NCBI GenBank assembly: GCA_937907975.1
Contig: CALEQS010000049.1
Location: 1 to 6,744 of the forward strand
Direction of reading: 5' to 3'
Source: an uncultured Clostridia bacterium
Lineage (GTDB): Bacteria; Bacillota; Clostridia; Oscillospirales; Oscillospiraceae
Length of the DNA stretch: 6,744 bases
The notes beneath the pieces are model-generated. The model saw nothing but the letters and a program-made list of their open reading frames with translations, was not told the origin of the DNA and did no database searches. The position numbers were made by a program, and so were the translations under genes. Positions 1-6,277 of the stretch are shown here, piece after piece (within the stretch, counting starts at the first letter, position 1; every line of letters starts with the position of its first letter).

Positions 1-43
1 CCGGAAAACCGTTGGTATGACTGGGCTTTTCGGCTTCCGTTTT

Positions 44-1597
44 TTATTCCCACTCGATGGTCGCTGGCGGCTTGGAGGTAATATCGTAGACGATGCGGTT
101 GATGCCGGGCACCTCATTGACGATGCGGACGGAGATCTTGTCCAGCACCTCATAGGGGATGCGGGCCCAATCGGCAGTCATGAAATCATTGGTCGTAACA
201 CCGCGCAGAGCGAGGGTATAGTCGTAAGTGCGGCCGTCGCCCATAACGCCCACGCTGCGGCAGTTGGTCAGCACGGCGAAATACTGGCTAATCTGCTTAT
301 CCCAGCCGGCTTTGGCGATCTCGTCGCGGTAGATAAAGTCGGCCTCCCGCAGGGTGTCGGCCTTCTCCTTGGTGACGGCGCCGATGATACGGATAGCAAG
401 GCCGGGGCCGGGGAAAGGCTGGCGCATGACCAGATATTCGGGCAGGCCCAGCTCTCGGCCCAGCTGACGGACCTCGTCCTTGAACAGCAGATCCAGCGGC
501 TCCAGCACATCCTTGAAGCGGGCCACGACTTCGGCGGGCAGCAGCTTATTGTGGTGGCTCTTGATGACGTCGGCGTCGCCCTTGCCGGACTCGATCACGT
601 CGGGATAGATGGTGCCCTGAGCCAGGAAGTCCTGCTTGGTGATGCCAAAGCGCTCGGCCTCATCCCGGAACACATAGCCGAATTCCGCGCCGATGATGTG
701 GCGCTTCTCCTGGGGATCTTCCACCCCGGCCAGCTTGCTGAGGAAGCGCTCCTCGGCGTTGACCCGGACGAAGTTCACATTCCACTTGGCAAACGCGGCC
801 TCGACCTCGTTGCCTTCATCCTTGCGCATCAAGCCGTGATCGACAAACACGCAGGTCAGCCGCTCGCCGATGGCCTCGGCCAGCAGGGCGGCCAGCACGG
901 AGGAGTCCACGCCGCCGGACAGGGCCAGCAGGACACGGCCGTCGGGGCCGACCTGCTCCTTCAGCGACTGCACGGTGGACTTGCAGAAGTCGCCCATCGT
1001 CCAGTCGCCCGTGGCCTTGCAGACCTCATAGAGGAAGTTGCGGATCATGTCGGTGCCATGCTCGGTGTGGTTGACCTCCGGGTGGAACTGCACGCCGTAG
1101 AAGCCGCGCTTCACGTCGGCGATGCCCACGTTGGGGCAGGCGTTGGAGTGGGCGACCAGCTCGAAGCCGTCGGGCACCTTGGCCATATAGTCGCCGTGGC
1201 TCATCCAGGAGATGCCGGACTCAGGCAGACCCTTGAAGAGCGGGCAGGTGGTATCGAAGAACGTCTCGGTCTTGCCGTACTCCCGGGCGGAGTCGTCCTG
1301 GGCCTCGGTGACCTGACCGCCCAGGGTGTGGGCGATCAGCTGGCAGCCGTAGCAGATGCCCAGGATGGGCACGCCCCAGGTAAAGATCTCGGGATCCACA
1401 TGGGGGGACTCTTCCAGATAGACGGAGTTGGGGCCGCCGGTGAAGATGATGCCAATGGGGTTCATGGCCTTCAGCTCGCTGAGAGGCGTGGTGAAGGGCT
1501 TGACTTCGCAATAGACATTGCATTCACGGACACGGCGGGCGATCAGTTGGTTATACTGGCCGCCGAAATCCAGAACAATGACCAATTCATGTGCCAT
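44..1597 (-). CDS. guaA: GMP synthase (glutamine-hydrolysing)
   Basis: This enzyme makes GMP from XMP, ATP and glutamine in the cytoplasm, the last step of de novo guanine nucleotide synthesis. The 517-residue product has the usual length and two-part layout. Residues 1-195 form a class I glutamine amidotransferase with nucleophile Cys82 in GICYGCQ and His172/Glu174 in FHPEV. Residues from about 200 carry the ATP pyrophosphatase, with the PP-loop SGGVDSS at 227-233. The C-terminal dimerisation domain includes RQPFPGPGLA near 392 and ends in the family signature KPPATIEWE. The frame stays open upstream to 1669, but the ATG at 1597 is chosen because MAHELVIVLDFGGQY matches the family N-terminus and GAGGAAGGA lies just upstream. 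The longer start would translate through the inverted repeat at 1629-1672. The gene lies 100 bases after carB on the same strand. No terminator is visible in the 43 bases left after the TAA stop. Confidence 0.98.
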   Translation of the reverse strand: MAHELVIVLDFGGQYNQLIARRVRECNVYCEVKPFTTPLSELKAMNPIGIIFTGGPNSVYLEESPHVDPEIFTWGVPILGICYGCQLIAHTLGGQVTEAQDDSAREYGKTETFFDTTCPLFKGLPESGISWMSHGDYMAKVPDGFELVAHSNACPNVGIADVKRGFYGVQFHPEVNHTEHGTDMIRNFLYEVCKATGDWTMGDFCKSTVQSLKEQVGPDGRVLLALSGGVDSSVLAALLAEAIGERLTCVFVDHGLMRKDEGNEVEAAFAKWNVNFVRVNAEERFLSKLAGVEDPQEKRHIIGAEFGYVFRDEAERFGITKQDFLAQGTIYPDVIESGKGDADVIKSHHNKLLPAEVVARFKDVLEPLDLLFKDEVRQLGRELGLPEYLVMRQPFPGPGLAIRIIGAVTKEKADTLREADFIYRDEIAKAGWDKQISQYFAVLTNCRSVGVMGDGRTYDYTLALRGVTTNDFMTADWARIPYEVLDKISVRIVNEVPGINRIVYDITSKPPATIEWE

Positions 1598-1616
1598 GGA
1601 GGGATTCCTTCCTCTC
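1598..1616 (-). promoter_or_regulatory. guaA ribosome binding site, possibly self-paired
   Basis: On the minus strand the bases before the guaA ATG read GAGAGGAAGGA, then ATCCCTCC, then ATG. The purine block is a good Shine-Dalgarno sequence about 10 bases from the start. It can also pair with the following CCCTCC: GGAAGG with CCCTCC gives five pairs, one A-C mismatch and a three-base loop. The pairing is visible in the sequence. Whether it holds back translation is inference, and such a short stem may be too weak. Confidence 0.6.
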
Positions 1617-1628
1617 TTTTTGAAATGC

Positions 1629-1672
1629 CGAATGCAGAACGGCCATGGAAAGTAAAAACCGTTCTGCATTCG
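1629..1672 (-). repeat. Perfect 14-bp inverted repeat (hairpin) in the guaA leader
   Basis: The arms CGAATGCAGAACGG (1629-1642) and CCGTTCTGCATTCG (1659-1672) are exact reverse complements separated by 16 bases. In minus-strand RNA two further U-G pairs can close the top of the loop, and an AAA/UUU match lies just outside the base after a short mismatch. No T-run follows the stem on either strand, so it does not look like an intrinsic terminator. It sits between the carB stop and the guaA ribosome site, starting about 10 bases downstream of the start site inferred from the promoter at 1717-1689. It could be an RNA stem (stability, processing or control) or a DNA operator. The sequence does not show which. 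Confidence 0.9.
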
Positions 1673-1688
1673 ATGTTTGATTGCCTCT

Positions 1689-1717
1689 ATTTTACCGTTA
1701 AATGGTGGTCACGTCAA
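1689..1717 (-). promoter_or_regulatory. Candidate sigma-A promoter for guaA
   Basis: Read on the minus strand, TTGACG (1717-1712) and TAAAAT (1694-1689) are separated by exactly 17 bases. Each matches five of six consensus positions. The -35 lies inside the last codons of carB and the -10 falls just after its stop codon. Initiation would be expected near 1682, giving a leader of about 85 bases that contains the inverted repeat at 1629-1672. This would allow guaA to be expressed independently of carAB. The call rests on sequence match alone. Confidence 0.55.
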
Positions 1718-4700
1718 TAGGCACAAGATCCTCGCTGTGGCTCAGCTCACGGATGGTGAGCATGGCGTGTGCGGTGTCCACGGCGGTGACGCAGGGCACG
1801 GAGTGCTCCACAGCGCAGCGGCGGATCTTGAAGCCATCGGTCTGGGTGGACTCGTGGCGGCTGGCGGGGGTATTGATGATAAGGTTGATGGAGCCGGAGC
1901 GGATCAGGTCCTCAATATTGGGGGAGCCCTCCTTGATCTTGTTGACCAGCGTGCACTCCACACCGTGCTTGCGCAGGTGCTCGCAGGTGCCGCGGGTGGC
2001 CAGGATCTCAATGCCCATCTCCTCAAAGCCCTTGGCAATGGGGACGATCTCGTTCTTATCCTCGTCCTTGACGGTGATGATAATGCGGCCGCCCTTCTTG
2101 GGCACCTTCATGTTGGCGCCCTTGAACGCCTTCAGCAAAGCCTGAGGATAGCTCTCGGCGATGCCGAGGCATTCGCCGGTGGACTTCATCTCGGGGCCCA
2201 TGGCGATGTCCACGTCGGTCAGCTTCTCGAAGGAGAACACGGGCATCTTGACGGCATAGTAGCTGGCCTCGGGGTACAGACCGGTGCCGAACTCCATGTC
2301 CTTCAGCTTCTCGCCCAGAATGACCCGGGTGGCGACCTCCACGATGGGCACGCCGGTCACCTTGGAGATATAGGGGATGGTGCGGGAGGAACGGGGGTTG
2401 ACCTCGATGACGTAGATCTCATCGTTGTACAGGATGTACTGGGCATTGATGAGGCCCACAACGCCCAGCTCCCGGGCCATGTTCTTGGTGTCCTCCAGAA
2501 TGGTCTTTTTGTGCTCCTCGCTGATGTGCAGAGGAGGATAGACGGAGATGGAGTCGCCGGAGTGGATGCCGGCGCGCTCGACGTGCTCCATGATGCCGGG
2601 GATCAGAATGTCCTCGCCGTCAAACACGCCGTCCACTTCCAGCTCGCGGCCCATCAGGTACTTATCGATCAGGATGGGGTGCTCCTGCACGGTCATGTTG
2701 ATGATCTGCATGAAGTCCACGATGTTGCGGTCGGAGTAGGCGATCTCCATGCCCTGGCCGCCCAGGACATAGGAGGGGCGCACCAGCACGGGATAGCCCA
2801 GCTCGTGGGCGGCCTTCAGCGCCTCGTCGGTGGTAAAGACCGTGGTGCCCTTGGCGCGGGGGATGCCGCAGGTGTTCAGCACCTCATCAAAGCGCTCCCG
2901 GTCCTCGGCGGCGTCGATGCCCTCGGCAGAAGTGCCCAGCAGCTGGACGCCCATATCAGTCAGGGCCTTGGCCAGCTTGATGGCGGTCTGGCCGCCGAAC
3001 TGGACGACTGCGCCCCAGGGCTTCTCCAGCTCCACCACATTCTGCACATCCTCGGGGGTCAGCGGCTCAAAGTACAGCTTGTCCGCGATGTCAAAGTCGG
3101 TGGAGACGGTCTCCGGGTTATTGTTGATGATGATGGTCTCGCAGCCCATCTTCTTGAGGGCCCAGACGGAGTGAACGGAGCAGTAGTCAAACTCGATGCC
3201 CTGGCCGATGCGAATGGGGCCGCTGCCCAGCACCAGCACCTTGCGCAGGCCGTTGTCCACTCCCTCGGCCTCGTTCTCCTTGTCATAGGTGGAGTAATAA
3301 TAGGGGGTCTCTGCGTCGAACTCGGCGGCGCAGGTGTCCACCATCTTGAAGGAGGGCTTGATGCCGAAGCTCTCACGCAGGGCCTTGATCTCCTTGGCGT
3401 AGGAGTCGTCGCCCTTGTGCAGGAAGGAGATCTGGGCATCGGTGAAGCCGAACTCCTTGGCCTTGAGCAGCAGCTCTGGGGTCAGGGACGGGGCATTCTG
3501 GATGGCGGTCTCCGTGTCGATGATGGCCTGATAGCGCTCCAGGAACCAGAGGTCCACCTTGGTGATGGAGTTGATCTCCTCCATGCTGATGCCGCGGCGC
3601 AGGGCCTCGGCAATGACGAAGATGCGCTCGTCGTCGATGTTCTTGAGCCGCTCCTCGATCTCATAGGTGGGCACGTCCACCAGCTTGGGCAGACGCAGCG
3701 CCTTGACGTTCAGCTCCAGAGAGCGGATGGCCTTCATCAGTGCGCCCTCGAAGTTGGGGGCGATGGCCATGACCTCGCCGGTGGCCTTCATCTGGGTGCC
3801 CAGCGTACGGCTGGCGGTGGTGAACTTGTCGAAGGGCAGACGGGGGATCTTCAGCACGCAGTAGTCCAGCGTGGGCTCGAAGCAGGCGGTCGTCTTGCCG
3901 GTGACGGCGTTGGGGATCTCGTCCAGGGTGTAGCCCAGCGCGATCTTGGCGGCCACCTTGGCGATGGGATAGCCGGTGGCCTTACTGGCCAGTGCGGAGG
4001 AGCGGGACACACGGGGGTTGACCTCGATGACCGCGTACTCAAAGGAGTCGGGGTTCAGCGCGAACTGGCAGTTGCAGCCGCCCTCGATCTCCAGCGCGGA
4101 GATGATGTCCAGCGCGGCGGTGCGGAGCATCTGATACTCCTTGTTGGCCAGCGTCTGGGTGGGGGCCACGACGATGGAGTCGCCGGTGTGGACGCCCACG
4201 GGGTCGATGTTCTCCATGGAGCAGATCTGGATGACGTTGCCCGCGCTGTCGCGCATGACCTCGAACTCGATCTCCTTCCAGCCGGAGATGCAGCGCTCGA
4301 CCAGGATCTCACCCACGCGGGAGGCGTAGATGCCGCGGGCGGCGATCTCTCTCAGGGACGCCTCGTCATAGGCAATGCCGCCGCCGGTGCCGCCGAGGGT
4401 GTAGGCGGGACGGACGATGACGGGATAATGAATGGAGTTGGCAAAGTCCACGGCGTCCTCCACGGTGGTCACGACCACAGAGGTGACACAGGGCTGGTGG
4501 ATGGACTCCATGCAGTCCTTAAAGCCCTGCCGGTCCTCCGCCTTGTGGATGGACTCGGGGCTGGTGCCCAGCAGCTTGACGCCGTACTTCTTCAAGATGC
4601 CCTGCTCGTGCAGTGCCATGGCCAGGTTCAGGCCGATCTGGCCACCCAGCGTGGGCAGGATGGAGTCGGGGTGCTCCTTCTCGATGACCGCGGTCAGGGA

Positions 4701-4916
4701 GGCTACGTTCAGGGGTTCGATGTAGACATGGTCGGCAATGTCCTTGTCGGTCATGATGGTGGCGGGGTTGGAGTTGACCAGCACCACCTCAAGGCCCTCC
4801 TCCTTCAGGGAGCGGCAGGCCTGGGTGCCGGCGTAGTCGAACTCGGCGGCCTGTCCAATGACGATGGGGCCGCTGCCGATGACCAGCACCTTTTTAATAT
4901 CAGGATTCTTAGGCAT
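1698..4916 (-). CDS. carB: Carbamoyl-phosphate synthase large subunit
   Basis: CarB uses ammonia channelled from CarA, bicarbonate and two ATP to make carbamoyl phosphate for pyrimidine and arginine synthesis. The 1072-residue product matches the family length of about 1070. Two homologous halves are visible: GSGPIVIGQ at 14-22 and GSGPIRIGQ at 564-572, each followed by an ATP-grasp unit. In the first, Arg129, Arg169, Glu215, His243 and ENPR-type EVNPRVSR near 298-305 are present; the second repeats this with EVNPRSSR near 838-845. An oligomerisation region lies between the halves. From about 941 an MGS-like allosteric domain holds Lys954, Thr974, Thr977, Lys993 and Asn1015, positions known to contact UMP/IMP in the E. 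coli enzyme. The ATG at 4916 (MPKNPDIKK) is preferred to GTG at 4925, because GAAGGA at 4933-4928 is too close to the GTG. Its start overlaps carA by 8 bases, implying translational coupling. Confidence 0.98.
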   Translation of the reverse strand: MPKNPDIKKVLVIGSGPIVIGQAAEFDYAGTQACRSLKEEGLEVVLVNSNPATIMTDKDIADHVYIEPLNVASLTAVIEKEHPDSILPTLGGQIGLNLAMALHEQGILKKYGVKLLGTSPESIHKAEDRQGFKDCMESIHQPCVTSVVVTTVEDAVDFANSIHYPVIVRPAYTLGGTGGGIAYDEASLREIAARGIYASRVGEILVERCISGWKEIEFEVMRDSAGNVIQICSMENIDPVGVHTGDSIVVAPTQTLANKEYQMLRTAALDIISALEIEGGCNCQFALNPDSFEYAVIEVNPRVSRSSALASKATGYPIAKVAAKIALGYTLDEIPNAVTGKTTACFEPTLDYCVLKIPRLPFDKFTTASRTLGTQMKATGEVMAIAPNFEGALMKAIRSLELNVKALRLPKLVDVPTYEIEERLKNIDDERIFVIAEALRRGISMEEINSITKVDLWFLERYQAIIDTETAIQNAPSLTPELLLKAKEFGFTDAQISFLHKGDDSYAKEIKALRESFGIKPSFKMVDTCAAEFDAETPYYYSTYDKENEAEGVDNGLRKVLVLGSGPIRIGQGIEFDYCSVHSVWALKKMGCETIIINNNPETVSTDFDIADKLYFEPLTPEDVQNVVELEKPWGAVVQFGGQTAIKLAKALTDMGVQLLGTSAEGIDAAEDRERFDEVLNTCGIPRAKGTTVFTTDEALKAAHELGYPVLVRPSYVLGGQGMEIAYSDRNIVDFMQIINMTVQEHPILIDKYLMGRELEVDGVFDGEDILIPGIMEHVERAGIHSGDSISVYPPLHISEEHKKTILEDTKNMARELGVVGLINAQYILYNDEIYVIEVNPRSSRTIPYISKVTGVPIVEVATRVILGEKLKDMEFGTGLYPEASYYAVKMPVFSFEKLTDVDIAMGPEMKSTGECLGIAESYPQALLKAFKGANMKVPKKGGRIIITVKDEDKNEIVPIAKGFEEMGIEILATRGTCEHLRKHGVECTLVNKIKEGSPNIEDLIRSGSINLIINTPASRHESTQTDGFKIRRCAVEHSVPCVTAVDTAHAMLTIRELSHSEDLVPIDVTTI

Positions 4917-6009
4917 TCTGAGCACCGTCCTTCTTTGCTTCGGCTACCATTTCAAGGAACTTGTCAAACAGGTATTCCGTGTCCTGCGGGCCGGGGCTGG
5001 CCTCGGGATGGAACTGCACGGTGAAGATGCGCTTGCCCTTGTAGCGCAGGCCCTCGCAGGTGTTGTCGTTGACGTTGACATGGCTCACCTCGGCCACGGC
5101 GGGGTCCACCGTGTCACTGAGCACCATGTAGCCGTGGTTCTGGCTGGTGATGAACACCCTTCCGGCGGCGATGTCCCGGACGGGGTGGTTGGCGCCGCGG
5201 TGGCCATAGGCCAGCGGGCCGGTCTTGGCACCGGTGGCCAGCGCCATCAGCTGATGGCCGAGGCAGACGGCGAAGATGGGCAGGTCGGCGTCATAGAGCT
5301 TCTTCACCTCGGCGATGATCTCCATATTGTCGGCGGGGTCGCCGGGGCCGTTGGACAGCATCACGCCGTCATAGCCGCCGGAGAGGATGTCCGACGCCTT
5401 GGTGTGGGCGGGCAGCAGCGTCACGTCGCAGCCGCGGCGGTTCAGGCAGCCGACCATGTTGCGCTTGGCGCCGATGTCCAGCAGTGCGATCTTGTACTTG
5501 GGATTCTCCACCGGGAAGTGGACAGGCTTCTTCGTGGACACACGCTCCACCGTGCCCTCCACCCGATAGGCCTTCATTTTCTCGATCAGTTCGGGCACAT
5601 GAAAATGCTCCGCACAGGTGATCATGCCGTTCATGGTCCCCTGGTTGCGGAGTATTTTGGTCAGTGCACGGGTATCGATACCCTGAATGCCGGTGATGTT
5701 GTGCTGTTTCAGATAATCGTTCAGCGTACCCTCGTTGCGGAAGTTGCTGCCCCGCTCGGACAGGCTGCGCACAATGAACGCCTCCGCCCAGGGGCGGCCG
5801 GACTCATTGTCCTCATGGTTGACGCCGTAGTTGCCGATCAGAGGATAAGACATGACGATGCCCTGTCCCGCATAGGACGGATCGGTCAAGATCTCCTGAT
5901 AGCCCACCATGGAGGTGTTGAACACCATTTCGCAGATGCGGTCTTCCGTACTGCCGATGCTCTCGCCCACGAAGGTGCGGCCGTTTTCCAGGATCAGTGT
6001 CGCTCTCAT
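4909..6009 (-). CDS. carA: Carbamoyl-phosphate synthase small (glutaminase) subunit
   Basis: CarA hydrolyses glutamine and passes the ammonia to CarB. The 366-residue product has a normal length. Residues 1 to about 130 form the small-subunit N-terminal domain, with NTSMVGYQEILTDPSY near 31-46 and GIDTRALTKILR near 110-121. A class I glutamine amidotransferase domain occupies about 172-355, with SNGPGDP at 219-225, nucleophile Cys249 in AVCLGHQL and His334/Glu336 in VQFHPEAS. All catalytic residues are present. The ATG at 6009 (MRATLILENGRTF) is chosen over an in-frame TTG at 6042 because it matches the family N-terminus and has AAAGGCGGGG about 8 bases upstream. It is the first gene of the minus-strand cluster, behind a leader with a terminator-like hairpin. 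Because carB and guaA follow, the carbamoyl phosphate may serve mainly pyrimidine synthesis; that is inference, and no arg or pyr gene is in the window. Confidence 0.98.
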   Translation of the reverse strand: MRATLILENGRTFVGESIGSTEDRICEMVFNTSMVGYQEILTDPSYAGQGIVMSYPLIGNYGVNHEDNESGRPWAEAFIVRSLSERGSNFRNEGTLNDYLKQHNITGIQGIDTRALTKILRNQGTMNGMITCAEHFHVPELIEKMKAYRVEGTVERVSTKKPVHFPVENPKYKIALLDIGAKRNMVGCLNRRGCDVTLLPAHTKASDILSGGYDGVMLSNGPGDPADNMEIIAEVKKLYDADLPIFAVCLGHQLMALATGAKTGPLAYGHRGANHPVRDIAAGRVFITSQNHGYMVLSDTVDPAVAEVSHVNVNDNTCEGLRYKGKRIFTVQFHPEASPGPQDTEYLFDKFLEMVAEAKKDGAQNA

Positions 6010-6057
6010 CGCGTATTCCCCGCCTTTCTCTTGCCTTCGCAAAGTCCAAAAAATTTT

Positions 6058-6104
6058 AAAAAAAAAGAAGTCTCCGCGCGCGATGCTCCTGCACCCGCGC
6101 GTGG
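6058..6104 (-). terminator. Terminator-like hairpin in the carA leader (candidate attenuator)
   Basis: On the minus strand CCACGCGCG (6104-6096) pairs with CGCGCGCGG (6082-6074) in eight of nine positions, with one A-C mismatch. Inside the loop TGC and GCA can pair around AGGA. The stem is followed by AGACTTC and then nine T (6066-6058), the layout of an intrinsic terminator, although the T-run starts several bases after the stem. It stands between the proposed carA promoter and the carA start, so full termination would silence carA; that position suggests attenuation. On the plus strand no T-run follows the stem and no gene ends here. I see neither a PyrR binding loop nor a known riboswitch core, so the controlling signal is unknown. 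Confidence 0.6.
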
Positions 6105-6125
6105 CAACTCCCTTTAGGCTTTACC
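6103..6125 (-). promoter_or_regulatory. Small 5' hairpin at the predicted carA transcript start
   Basis: In the minus strand GGTAA (6125-6121) is the exact reverse complement of TTGCC (6107-6103), and an inner CC-TAAA-GG can also pair. The inferred transcription start falls at or next to 6125, so this would be the very first structure in the carA RNA. Its last two bases, CC, are also the first two of the terminator-like stem, so the two hairpins partly compete. A regulatory role is inference. Confidence 0.35.
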
Positions 6126-6131
6126 TTTATT

Positions 6132-6160
6132 TTTATATCACAACGTGCCGTAAATTGCAA
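6132..6160 (-). promoter_or_regulatory. Candidate sigma-A promoter for carAB
   Basis: On the minus strand TTGCAA (6160-6155) is followed after exactly 17 bases by TATAAA (6137-6132). The -10 is preceded by TG plus one base, an extended -10 motif, which offsets the imperfect -35 (four of six). Initiation near 6125 would give a leader of about 115 bases before the carA ATG, containing the terminator-like hairpin. The region is A/T-rich against a GC-rich background, as expected of a promoter. Confidence 0.6.
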
Positions 6161-6166
6161 GGTAAA

Positions 6167-6182
6167 TTTGACTGCATTTGAC
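6167..6182. repeat. Direct repeat TTTGAC spaced by 10 bp between divergent promoters
   Basis: TTTGAC occurs at 6167-6172 and again at 6177-6182, one helical turn apart, just upstream of the carA -35 on one side and overlapping the proposed plus-strand -35 on the other. It could be a protein-binding site or simply two overlapping -35-like hexamers (TTGACT and TTGACA). The repeat is seen directly; any function is a guess. Confidence 0.3.
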
Positions 6183-6196
6183 ACATTCCGCACAAT
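6168..6196 (+). promoter_or_regulatory. Candidate promoter for the DUF421 gene
   Basis: TTGACT (6168-6173) is followed after 17 bases by CACAAT (6191-6196), matching five and four of six consensus positions. A perfect TTGACA lies at 6178-6183, but no good -10 stands at the right distance from it. Initiation near 6203 would leave a leader of about 75 bases. The two divergent -35 boxes are only 7 bases apart, so binding at one could affect the other. Confidence 0.35.
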
Positions 6197-6220
6197 TCCC
6201 AAATCTCTTTTGCATATTCC

Positions 6221-6262
6221 GGCGGGTTATGGACAGTCTAACAAGCGATGGATCATCCCGCC
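6221..6262 (+). repeat. Imperfect inverted repeat before the DUF421 ribosome site
   Basis: GGCGGG (6221-6226) is complementary to CCCGCC (6257-6262), and the nearby ATG (6229-6231) and CAT (6254-6256) extend the pairing past a two-base bulge. The right arm directly abuts the Shine-Dalgarno sequence GGGAGGTG at 6263-6270. The CCC at 6257-6259 could instead pair with the GGG at 6263-6265. Chance pairing in GC-rich DNA is a real alternative. Confidence 0.3.
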
Positions 6263-6277
6263 GGGAGGTGTTCTGCC

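Noticed and set aside
1..43. Terminator downstream of guaA
   Set aside because: No stable inverted repeat with a following T-run is present in the 43 bases available; any terminator lies outside the window.
1598..1669. A 24-residue N-terminal extension of GuaA starting at 1669
   Set aside because: It would be encoded by the inverted repeat, has no family similarity, and a clear ribosome site precedes the ATG at 1597.
1598..1697. Purine riboswitch upstream of guaA
   Set aside because: The conserved three-way junction and loop sequences of the purine aptamer are not present; only a simple stem is seen.
17..1720. Plus-strand open frame opposite guaA
   Set aside because: Same antisense artefact: low-complexity composition, no motif, and guaA on the other strand is unambiguous.
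1698..4916. Internal repeat within carB, with similar sequence near 3190-3245 and 4845-4900
   Set aside because: This is the ancient duplication of the two synthetase halves found in all CarB proteins, not a recent repeat.
1677..5024. Very long plus-strand open frame opposite carB (over 1100 codons)
   Set aside because: It is the antisense of a fully conserved carB. Its translation is a monotonous mix of Leu, Gly, Asp, His and Val with no family motif, and it arises because carB codon bias avoids TTA, CTA and TCA.
4858..6117. Plus-strand open frame opposite carA and running into the carA leader
   Set aside because: Antisense shadow of carA; no ribosome site and no recognisable domain.
6010..6125. 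PyrR-type binding loop in the carA leader
   Set aside because: No match to the conserved purine-rich PyrR loop and its flanking stem could be found by eye. A covariance search would be decisive.
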